Of a stretch of DNA of 64,000 nucleotides, positions 33,153-40,260 are shown one piece after another. Source of the DNA: Halobacillus halophilus (GTDB lineage: Bacteria; Bacillota; Bacilli; Bacillales; Halobacillaceae); the NCBI RefSeq assembly GCF_020171985.1, contig NZ_JAIVAL010000002.1, positions 248,001-312,000 on the forward strand, in the 5' to 3' direction. The notes below the pieces were generated by a model, which was not told the DNA's origin, ran no database searches, and saw only the letters and a list, made by a program, of their open reading frames with translations. Within the stretch, counting starts at the first letter, position 1. Each line of letters begins with the position of its first letter. A program made the position numbers and the translations under genes.

Positions 33153-34766
33153 TCAGTAAGCGGAGATCGTACCATCTGTTCTCGATTCCGTGCCGCCATA
33201 TAAAACCCCTGTTTCCGGATCACGCCATATAATCTGGCCTCTACCGAAAGCACCTGTTTCCAGCTGAACGCTGATTTCGTGGCCGCGTCGTGCGAGAGCT
33301 TCCGCGACATGCTTAGGGAAATTCGGCTCTACCCATACCGTTTTATCTTTCATCCACTGCCAGCGTGGGGCATCCAGCGCGGACTGAGGATTTAAAAGAA
33401 AGTCAACCGTGTTCATAACGACCTGGACGTGACCCTGTGGCTGCATAAATCCGCCCATGACCCCAAATGGTCCAACTGGCTGATCCCCTTTCGTTAAAAA
33501 GCCAGGGATAATGGTATGATATGATCTCTTATTCCCTTCCAGAGAGTTTGCGTGCCCTTGTTCCATGGTGAAGTTGTGACCACGGTTCTGAAGAGCAACG
33601 CCAGTTCCAGGCACTACTAAGCCAGAACCGAATCCCATGTAATTGCTTTGAATAAACGATACCATGTTCCCATCGCCGTCCGCGGCAGCCAAATATACGG
33701 TTCCGCCTTTCGGAGGTACGCCCGCTTCCGGTTCGCCAGCTTCTTCTGTAATAGAAGATCTACGTTCAGCTGAATAATCATCATTTAATAAATCATCGAT
33801 GCCTACTTTCATAGAGGAGGCATCGGCAATGTATTTTTCTCCGTCTGCAAAAGCGAGTTTCATAGCTTCTATTTGCTTATGATATGTAGAATCACTTTCT
33901 TTTTCAAGTATGTCAAACCCTTTCAGCATGTTCAAAGCGGAAAGAGCCACAAGACCCTGGCCGTTCGGAGGGATTTCCCAGACATTATAACCACGGTAAT
34001 TCACGGAAATTGGATCAACCCATTCCGGTTGATAGCTGGCTAAATCTTCTTTAGAAATAAAACCGCCGTACTGTTTAGAAAAAGCATCGATTCGATCGGC
34101 TGTTTCTCCATTATAAAAGTCATCCGCATGGGTTTCTGCTATCTTTCTCAATGTATGGGCATGACCTTCCGATTTCCAAACTTCACCAATTCCAGGAGCT
34201 ATCCCATTAGGGGCAAAGGTATCGAACCAGTGAGTGAACTCCTCTCCTTTTAACGTTTCGCGAAACTTCTTCGCAGCCATCCCCCAAAATTTTCCCAACA
34301 CCGGAGAAATTGGGTATCCCTCTTTTGCATACTGAATAGCGGGAGCGAACAATTCTTTAAATGGAAGCTTACCAAAACGGTGAGATAGTTCTGCCCATGC
34401 CCCGGGTGCTCCAGGAACAGTAACAGGCTCAAAGCCAAACTTCGGAATCTCTTCGTACCCTCGCTTTCTAATTTCTTCAGAAGAAATAGAAGAAGGTGAA
34501 TGGCCGCTTCCATTCAGTCCATAAAGTTTATTTTCTGTCCATACGAGAGCAAAGGCGTCTGAACCAATTCCGTTGGAAGTAGGTTCAACAACCGTTAGAG
34601 CGGCGGCGGTTGCTATGGCTGCGTCTATCGCATTTCCTCCTTTTTGCAGTATGGACAGCCCGGCTTGAGACGCAAGCGGCTGAGAGGTTGCAACCATTCC
34701 GTTTTTTGCAATGGTAGTATTTCTTGCGGTTTCATAAGGATGATAGAGGTAATCTAAGTGCTGCAT
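33153..34766 (-). CDS. ywrD: Gamma-glutamyltransferase-like Ntn hydrolase (YwrD-like)
   Basis: 537-residue proenzyme of the gamma-glutamyltransferase family, normally cleaved into two subunits before a threonine. The likely nucleophile is the Thr of KGGTVYLAAADGDGNMVSFIQ (about residue 358). Other family parts are MVATSQPLASQAGLSILQKGGNAIDAAIATAAAL, ERRSSITEEAG and the late oxyanion region GVMGGFMQPQGHVQVVMN. No signal peptide is visible, unlike secreted Ggt, so it should be cytosolic, like YwrD. It lies 38 bp before the chromate pair, probably in one operon. Substrate could be glutathione-like or other gamma-glutamyl compounds. Confidence 0.88.
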   Translation of the reverse strand: MQHLDYLYHPYETARNTTIAKNGMVATSQPLASQAGLSILQKGGNAIDAAIATAAALTVVEPTSNGIGSDAFALVWTENKLYGLNGSGHSPSSISSEEIRKRGYEEIPKFGFEPVTVPGAPGAWAELSHRFGKLPFKELFAPAIQYAKEGYPISPVLGKFWGMAAKKFRETLKGEEFTHWFDTFAPNGIAPGIGEVWKSEGHAHTLRKIAETHADDFYNGETADRIDAFSKQYGGFISKEDLASYQPEWVDPISVNYRGYNVWEIPPNGQGLVALSALNMLKGFDILEKESDSTYHKQIEAMKLAFADGEKYIADASSMKVGIDDLLNDDYSAERRSSITEEAGEPEAGVPPKGGTVYLAAADGDGNMVSFIQSNYMGFGSGLVVPGTGVALQNRGHNFTMEQGHANSLEGNKRSYHTIIPGFLTKGDQPVGPFGVMGGFMQPQGHVQVVMNTVDFLLNPQSALDAPRWQWMKDKTVWVEPNFPKHVAEALARRGHEISVQLETGAFGRGQIIWRDPETGVLYGGTESRTDGTISAY

Positions 34767-34942
34767 TTAATCGTGCTCCTTTCACTTGTAAGAAAAGTAG
34801 AAAAGTAATTTTTTTCAATCTTCCCATCATTTTACTATGTCTTCTATTAAAAGAAAAACCGTTTACATATTTAATAGAGGAAAATAAGCGGCTACATATG
34901 GTAGACTCGAAATATCCTATACTTGGAAAGGATGGTTACTAG

Positions 34943-35428
34943 ATGTACGGAATAGAAGAAAAAAGAAACGAATTACTAGCTTTTGTTGAAGAGGTATCTG
35001 ACGAAGAAGCGCGCACGAAACCAGATGAAAATTCCTGGTCGATTTTAGAAGTCTTAGAACACTTATACTTAATGGAGCAAATGATTGTCCATCAGATGAA
35101 TCAGGCTATCAAACAGGGTGATGACCAGCAGGTAAGTGAAAAGCCTTTGCATAAGACTACCAACCGTGACTATAAAGTGGAAGCACCGGAAACTCTGAAA
35201 CCAAAAGGAGAATTCAATACGGTGGAAGAGGCGAAAAAAGGTTTGGAACATACGCGTGAGGCCACTTATTTTCTAGTTCATAATAAGGATAAGGAAACGC
35301 TTCAAAATCGCGCTTTTCCTCATCCCTCTTTCGGTGACCTGAATCTTGAACAGTGGGTCGAATTTATTGGCTGGCACGAACTTCGTCATTTGGATCAGAT
35401 GAAAGAAGCAAAAGCTCATATTCAATAA
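34943..35428 (+). CDS. DinB/YfiT-type metal-binding protein
   Basis: 161-residue four-helix protein of the DinB superfamily. Metal-ligand histidines are likely in SWSILEVLEHLYLMEQ and IGWHELRHLDQM (WHELRH near residues 146-151). The pattern is close to YfiT, a bacillithiol-S-transferase-like protein. It is the second DinB-type gene of the window, but the two have little obvious sequence similarity beyond the fold. A bidirectional terminator follows. Confidence 0.8.
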   Translation: MYGIEEKRNELLAFVEEVSDEEARTKPDENSWSILEVLEHLYLMEQMIVHQMNQAIKQGDDQQVSEKPLHKTTNRDYKVEAPETLKPKGEFNTVEEAKKGLEHTREATYFLVHNKDKETLQNRAFPHPSFGDLNLEQWVEFIGWHELRHLDQMKEAKAHIQ

Positions 35429-35429
35429 A

Positions 35430-35467
35430 AAAATCCTCCCTGCGGCTAACCGCTCAGGGAGGATTCT
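35430..35467. terminator. Bidirectional terminator
   Basis: Stem AATCCTCCCTG / CAGGGAGGATT with an internal CGG/CCG pairing. The T7 tail is stronger on the minus strand, serving nhaC. Confidence 0.87.
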
Positions 35468-35471
35468 TGTT

Positions 35472-36953
35472 TTACGAATGTTTTGCCGGTTTAACTTCTT
35501 CCCCATTTTTTCCACTATAACGTAGTCCCCAGCCGGTCATTGCTGCAACAAACATAACGATGAGCAGCCCCCAGCCCTGGAACACATATGGGAAGACTTC
35601 TGTCGGGCCAACAACTGGAAGGAAGTCATACTCTTCCGCAGCTCCCTGAACCGTAGCCCATGCAAGAAGCACTCCGCCACTCCAAGGAAAAATGTAGCCT
35701 AATGATGAAGTCACCGTATCGAGGAAGTTGGCCCTGCGATATGGATGGATATTCATCTCTATGCCAAGTTTTCTGACAAATGGTGCAGCAGCAATTTCTG
35801 CAGCCGTGTTAATTGTAATAAATACGTTTAAAAAAGCTACAATTCCGAATATCGAAAGTTCCGCTCGGCGCACCACGTTATTAATGATTCCAAGGAAGAA
35901 ATTTTTAATAACTTCCATTGTGCCTGCGACCTCAAGTAAATGGGCGGCAGCCAAAATTAATAGAATCAGAATGGCCATATTGAAATAACCACCAATCCCA
36001 TTCATCAAGGCTCCCTCTACAACAGCATCTCCGGAATCATTTTTATAAATGTGGAGAACTTTTGTTAAGGACACACCTGAGACAGCAATCAGTCCGATGG
36101 AAGTGACGATTCCCCACGTCAATGAGGTAAGCAAGTGATGCCCGCTCAGTGCCAGATAGAGAACGAGAATGAATGGCAGGAGCATAATCAACCCGTTAGG
36201 AGCCACTTGCGTCTGCAGCTGGTTGATAACTTCTGTACTTCCCTGTTCTCCGCCGCCGCCAAAGATAATAAATAGAATAAGAGCCGGAATAGCAGCTGTA
36301 ATAGAATATTTGAACCTTGAGCGTACCACTCCAGGCACATCTGCTTCTTGCGTAGTTGCAGATACGATAGTGGTATCAGATACGGGTGCCAGATTGTCTC
36401 CAAACACCGCCCCACTTAAGATAGCAGCAAGTAATATTACGGGATCCGCCCCTAAAATAACACCAGCAGGATACATCAGCACGCCGAACGTAGCAACTGT
36501 TCCATAACCTGTACCTACGGCCGTGGCGAACAGCGCCGACAGTAAGAAAGTAATAGCTACAAAAGCGCCGCCTTCCAATCCTGTCTGAAATCCAAACCAG
36601 ATCAGGCCATCTACGAGTCCTCCGGCCGATAGTAACTTCGCAAACATACCTGCCCAAAACCAGGCGATAACGGCAATCACACCTACGGGCTGAGCCATAC
36701 CTGAGAATAAACTTTGAGCATAATCTGCCCACTGGGATTTACAGAAAAACAAACCAATGGCTATTCCGATAACCATCCCAAGTACAAGCGATTGCTCGGT
36801 TACCAATTCCGTTACACTTAAAGCAATTGCCCAAATAATGAAAAACACCAAAGGAATCGTTGCAGCAAATACTCCACCACGAAATTCTAACCGTCGAATG
36901 TCTTTCTCTCCTAATGCTTCATCTATGACTTCGTTACTTTCCTGGTCAGCCAC
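35472..36953 (-). CDS. nhaC: Na+/H+ antiporter, NhaC family
   Basis: 493-residue antiporter with about 11-12 transmembrane helices. The signature GAVFGDNLAPVSDTTIVSA lies near residue 180, with GTGYGTVATFGVLMYP before it and a late ITINTAAEIAAAPFVRKLG segment. NhaC proteins exchange Na+ for H+ (some swap malate/lactate or amines), which suits a saline habitat. The start is GTG with AAGGAGGG upstream. It is a single gene; its leader faces the PadR operon promoter region. Confidence 0.9.
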   Translation of the reverse strand: MADQESNEVIDEALGEKDIRRLEFRGGVFAATIPLVFFIIWAIALSVTELVTEQSLVLGMVIGIAIGLFFCKSQWADYAQSLFSGMAQPVGVIAVIAWFWAGMFAKLLSAGGLVDGLIWFGFQTGLEGGAFVAITFLLSALFATAVGTGYGTVATFGVLMYPAGVILGADPVILLAAILSGAVFGDNLAPVSDTTIVSATTQEADVPGVVRSRFKYSITAAIPALILFIIFGGGGEQGSTEVINQLQTQVAPNGLIMLLPFILVLYLALSGHHLLTSLTWGIVTSIGLIAVSGVSLTKVLHIYKNDSGDAVVEGALMNGIGGYFNMAILILLILAAAHLLEVAGTMEVIKNFFLGIINNVVRRAELSIFGIVAFLNVFITINTAAEIAAAPFVRKLGIEMNIHPYRRANFLDTVTSSLGYIFPWSGGVLLAWATVQGAAEEYDFLPVVGPTEVFPYVFQGWGLLIVMFVAAMTGWGLRYSGKNGEEVKPAKHS

Positions 36954-37084
36954 TAGACTCCCTCCTTACTTCAATCTGAAACTTCTTATCTACTTTATCA
37001 TTGAATAGCTCTTGTTAGAAACTAAAAAATTTTGCCACTTTAAAGCGAAAGGGTTTTACCTGTCAGGACGCTGTAAATATTTTA

Positions 37085-37116
37085 TTGTTATATGTCATAC
37101 AATGGTGTATGATATA
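37085..37116 (+). promoter_or_regulatory. SigA-type promoter with overlapping PadR-like operator
   Basis: TTGTTA (37085-37090), a 17-bp spacer and TATGAT (37108-37113) form a good vegetative promoter. An inverted repeat, TATGTCATACA (37091-37101) / TGTATGATATA (37106-37116), has only one mismatch and a 4-bp spacer. It covers the spacer and -10 box. Autorepression by the PadR-type protein encoded 30 bp downstream is the simplest reading. Confidence 0.7.
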
Positions 37117-37144
37117 CACTATAAAGAGAGAGCGAGGTGGCTCA

Positions 37145-37492
37145 TTGAGTAAATTGTTAACTTCCTTAATTACTGAGATGAGAAGAGGCTCTTTGACACT
37201 TGCTGTGCTCAGTCAGTTAAAATCTCCTCAGTATGGATACTCACTCGTCCAGCGTTTGGAATCTTCAGGTATTGTTATTGATCAAAGTACTCTTTACCCT
37301 TTGCTCAGACGACTGGAAAAGCAGGAATTAGTAACCAGCACCTGGGATACATCGGAAAGCCGGCCTAGAAAATATTACGTGCTGAGTGATTATGGTAAGG
37401 AAATTTTTAATGAGCTGAAAGCAGAATGGGAAAGGACTTCTTTACAACTTCATAATTTATTACAAGGAGAGGAAAAGGATGGACTTAATTAA
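37145..37492 (+). CDS. PadR-family transcriptional regulator
   Basis: 115-residue winged-helix regulator. It contains RRGSLTLAVLSQLKSPQYGYSLVQRLESSGIVIDQSTLYPLLRRLEKQELV, a standard PadR HTH and wing, and SESRPRKYYVLSDYGKEIFNELKAEW, the conserved closing segment. A TTG start is chosen because GAGGTGG is 6-7 nt upstream and the longer frame would begin inside the promoter. Such PadR proteins repress an adjacent HAAS-domain gene; here the next gene overlaps by 14 bp. The ligand is unknown. Confidence 0.88.
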   Translation: MSKLLTSLITEMRRGSLTLAVLSQLKSPQYGYSLVQRLESSGIVIDQSTLYPLLRRLEKQELVTSTWDTSESRPRKYYVLSDYGKEIFNELKAEWERTSLQLHNLLQGEEKDGLN

Positions 37493-38504
37493 ACCGTATG
37501 TTTACGAGGTCACTCGAAGACTCCCGGATAAGATGCAGGATGATGTTGCTCTTGAACTCCAATCCACTATCGAGGATATGCTTCCTGAGCATCCATCAGA
37601 AAAAGATGTAAGAGCAGTGTTAACAAAACTGGGAGACCCAGCTGTACTTGCCAGACGCTATAGTGATCGTCCTTCCTATTTAATTGGTCCTGCCTTATAT
37701 GATCAATATTTGAATGTTTTAAAGCTCGTTCTTCCTATTATTATGATCATAGTTGTCATTTCCGTAGTGGCTGAAAAAATTCTTTCTTTTACTGGTGAAA
37801 CAAGCCTGCTTTCCATTATTCTATCTATCTTCATTCAAGCTACGTTTGCTGCAGCCTCTGCCGGAATTCAATCTGTGTTCTGGATTACAGTTATTTTTGT
37901 TATTGTTGAACGGTCCACGAAATCAGAGGAGGAACCTTTCGGAAAAGCCTGGACACCAGATCAGTTGAAGAATAAACCAGCCATCCCAAAGAAACGATTG
38001 ATATCGAACTGGGAACTGGCAGGAGGACTTCTCTGGACTGCCGTTGGCGTAACGCTTTATCTGAATGCTTCCAGTCTGTTTGCTATATACGAGCAGGAAA
38101 ATGGTGAAGGTTTAAATAAGGCCGCCACAATATTTAACTTAGAAATTCTGGCTTCCTTCTGGCCTTACATTGCCCTACTAGCAGGAAGCTCTCTTACTTT
38201 AATTATTTATAAATGGATCTTAAAGCAATGGACAATAAAACTGGCTGTAATGAATACGCTGTATAACGTGCTTTGGGTTATTCTTTTAAGCATTATGATC
38301 AGCCATCCTGATTTGTTTAATCCAGCCGCCGTCACAGAGCTTGAAGGAGCTCTCCAGTCCGATTTATCGAATTTAACTCAGTGGGTCAGGCTAACGGCTA
38401 TAATAACCGCTGTCGTTTTTTCTGGAATTGATATATTTGAGGGATTTAAAAAAGCAAGAAAAGGAAGGAAATACAACAAGTTAGAGGTGGAACAAGTTGA
38501 TTGA
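37479..38504 (+). CDS. HAAS-domain membrane protein
   Basis: 341-residue protein whose first about 80 residues form the HAAS (DUF1700-like) signalling domain: YEVTRRLPDKMQDDVALELQSTIEDM and AVLTKLGDPAVLARRYSDRPSYLIGP. After this come about six to seven hydrophobic helices. HAAS proteins are nearly always encoded next to PadR regulators, and the domain is thought to interact with the membrane or transmit a signal. The start overlaps the PadR gene, with AAGGAGAGG upstream. Its physiological role, such as envelope or antimicrobial stress response, is not shown. Confidence 0.8.
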   Translation: MDLIKPYVYEVTRRLPDKMQDDVALELQSTIEDMLPEHPSEKDVRAVLTKLGDPAVLARRYSDRPSYLIGPALYDQYLNVLKLVLPIIMIIVVISVVAEKILSFTGETSLLSIILSIFIQATFAAASAGIQSVFWITVIFVIVERSTKSEEEPFGKAWTPDQLKNKPAIPKKRLISNWELAGGLLWTAVGVTLYLNASSLFAIYEQENGEGLNKAATIFNLEILASFWPYIALLAGSSLTLIIYKWILKQWTIKLAVMNTLYNVLWVILLSIMISHPDLFNPAAVTELEGALQSDLSNLTQWVRLTAIITAVVFSGIDIFEGFKKARKGRKYNKLEVEQVD

Positions 38505-39042
38505 ATTACAGCACTTCTCGAACGAAGATTATGATCAGCTGATTGGCTGGATCCCTACAGCTGCTTTCTTAATGAAATGGGGAGGTCCAATTTTTCAATT
38601 CCCCCTGGACCACAACCAGCTGGACTCCTATACGACTCGGCCAGACCGTATCGTATATAAAGCATGGGATTCTAAAGCTAAAGAAGTGGTCGGGCACATT
38701 TCTTTAGGGAGAATTGATAATAAAAATGAATCTGCCCGAATCGGTAAAGTACTGGTAAGTCCAGAACATCAAAACCGTGGAATCGGAGAACAAATGATTG
38801 CCCAGGTTACAGCTATTGCTTTTGAGGATCTCAAGCTTCATAAAGTGGCCCTTGGGGTCTTTGATTTTAATCAGCCAGCGATACGCTGCTATGAAAAGGC
38901 CGGTTTTCAAAAAGATGGACTGCTTAGAGACCACCGGAAAGTTAACGGATCATTTTGGAACCTATTAGAAATGAGTCTGTTGCGAACAGAATGGGATCCG
39001 TACTTCTCGCACAACCAAAAAAGGGAAGCTTCCTCATACTAG
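38497..39042 (+). CDS. GNAT N-acetyltransferase
   Basis: 181-residue GNAT acetyltransferase. ESARIGKVLVSPEHQNRGIGEQMIAQVTAIAF is the acetyl-CoA-binding motif, and HKVALGVFDFNQPAIRCYEKAGFQKDG closes the fold. The TTG start has AGGTGG 6 nt upstream and overlaps the HAAS gene by 8 bp, so it is the third member of the PadR operon. Acceptor unknown. The acetyltransferase may detoxify an amine that also induces PadR; that is speculation. Confidence 0.83.
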   Translation: MIELQHFSNEDYDQLIGWIPTAAFLMKWGGPIFQFPLDHNQLDSYTTRPDRIVYKAWDSKAKEVVGHISLGRIDNKNESARIGKVLVSPEHQNRGIGEQMIAQVTAIAFEDLKLHKVALGVFDFNQPAIRCYEKAGFQKDGLLRDHRKVNGSFWNLLEMSLLRTEWDPYFSHNQKREASSY

Positions 39043-39057
39043 GAAGCTTCCCTTTTT
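39023..39057 (+). terminator. Rho-independent terminator
   Basis: Perfect 12-bp stem GGGAAGCTTCCT / AGGAAGCTTCCC, then TTTTT, overlapping the end of the acetyltransferase gene. Confidence 0.9.
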
Positions 39058-39072
39058 ATTAATCTCTAGACT

Positions 39073-39945
39073 TCACCCTTTAAATGGATAAGACGGAAGT
39101 CCACGGACTTTTGTTTTTAATTTAAACAGTCCACCTGCTTCCGGGTACTTCTCCAGGTCCTCATCGCTCATATCTTTTCTGGCTGTCGTAATGTAGAGTT
39201 CATTCATATCCTTACCGCCAAATACACAACACGTGACGTTTGCAGCAGGAACATCGATAAATTCTACACATTCTCCTTTTTCAGGGTCCCATCTGGAAAC
39301 GCCTGCTCCGCCAAAATGAGCAATCCATAGCATCCCTTCTTCATCAATAGTCATGCCATCCGGCGACCCTTGATTCTCTGGAATGGTTACCACGGTTTTC
39401 GGATTGGTAATTTCCCCTGTCTCCATATTAAAGTCGTATCTCATCACTTGTTTGGTGGGCGTATCAATATGATACATATAATTATGATCAGGTGACCATG
39501 CGAGACCATTGGATATGCTGAGACCATTCAGCTTCTCAGTAACTTCAAGATTCGTATCCAGCCTGTAGAGCGCTCCTTTGTCCTGCTTCTCCTCTAAATT
39601 CATAGTTCCTGCCCAAAATCTTCCTGCTGGATCACATTTGCCATCATTAAACCGATTACCTGGCAAGTGGTTTTCTGGATCGGTTATAGGTTCCAGAGTT
39701 TCTGACATCCAGTTATAAAAGTAAAAGCCATTTTGAAGCGCAAGAATGACTTCGCCATCCTCCCGCGGTTGAATGGTACCAGGATACTGCTCCAATTCTA
39801 CCGTCGTATTTTCATGCTGGACGGGATCATATCGGTGAATCTTCTTGCCGACAATATCTACCCAATACAGAACTTCCTTTTCTGAGTCCCAGCTTGGACC
39901 TTCACCTAATGTTGACTTGGAATCAAGTACTAATTGTACAGACAT
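39073..39945 (-). CDS. SMP-30/gluconolactonase-type lactonase
   Basis: 290-residue six-bladed beta-propeller enzyme of the SMP-30/Cgr1 family that hydrolyses sugar lactones with a bound divalent metal. Conserved parts are STLGEGPSWDSEKEVLYWVDI (metal Glu), PGNRFNDGKCDPAGRFWAGTM (Asn/Asp ligands), LSISNGLAWSPD and GSPDGMTIDEEGMLWIAHFGG. ATG 39945 has AGGAGG 6 nt away; an upstream in-frame start at 40017 is rejected. It is a single gene divergent from ppc, with a cre-like site between them. The pathway (gluconate, arabinonate or other) cannot be told from neighbours. Confidence 0.88.
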   Translation of the reverse strand: MSVQLVLDSKSTLGEGPSWDSEKEVLYWVDIVGKKIHRYDPVQHENTTVELEQYPGTIQPREDGEVILALQNGFYFYNWMSETLEPITDPENHLPGNRFNDGKCDPAGRFWAGTMNLEEKQDKGALYRLDTNLEVTEKLNGLSISNGLAWSPDHNYMYHIDTPTKQVMRYDFNMETGEITNPKTVVTIPENQGSPDGMTIDEEGMLWIAHFGGAGVSRWDPEKGECVEFIDVPAANVTCCVFGGKDMNELYITTARKDMSDEDLEKYPEAGGLFKLKTKVRGLPSYPFKG

Positions 39946-40074
39946 GGAGATCCTCCTAAAATTTAATTGCTTACTATAATAACATTTCTTTCCTTTTTTT
40001 AACGGTAAGCAAACCATTTGTAACTCATTCTTAAAAAAAATTACAGAAATAGGTCCTTCTTCCCTCCGCTCAAA

Positions 40075-40088
40075 AGATAACGCTTACA
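40075..40088. promoter_or_regulatory. cre-like site between the SMP-30 gene and ppc
   Basis: On the minus strand, TGTAAGCGTTATCT fits the CcpA consensus TGWAANCGNTNWCA at 13 of 14 positions. It is about 130 bp upstream of the SMP-30 gene start and 170 bp upstream of ppc. Carbon catabolite control of either gene is plausible. Confidence 0.55.
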
Positions 40089-40168
40089 TCACTTATATTC
40101 TATACTCTTACCAATTTAAGCCTGTCTAAAATTACTCCATCCGCTGTCATCGTTACGGTTCAAAGTAT

Positions 40169-40196
40169 TTGACTATGCACATTATTCTGATAACAT
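40169..40196 (+). promoter_or_regulatory. Candidate promoter of ppc
   Basis: TTGACT (40169-40174), a 16-bp spacer and TAACAT (40191-40196), 64 bp upstream of the GTG start. The -35 is good, the -10 fair. Confidence 0.5.
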
Positions 40197-40260
40197 TATG
40201 AAAACATAAGGTAACTTTCAAGTAACTATAAAATAAATGTAATTACAGGAAGGTGAAAGT

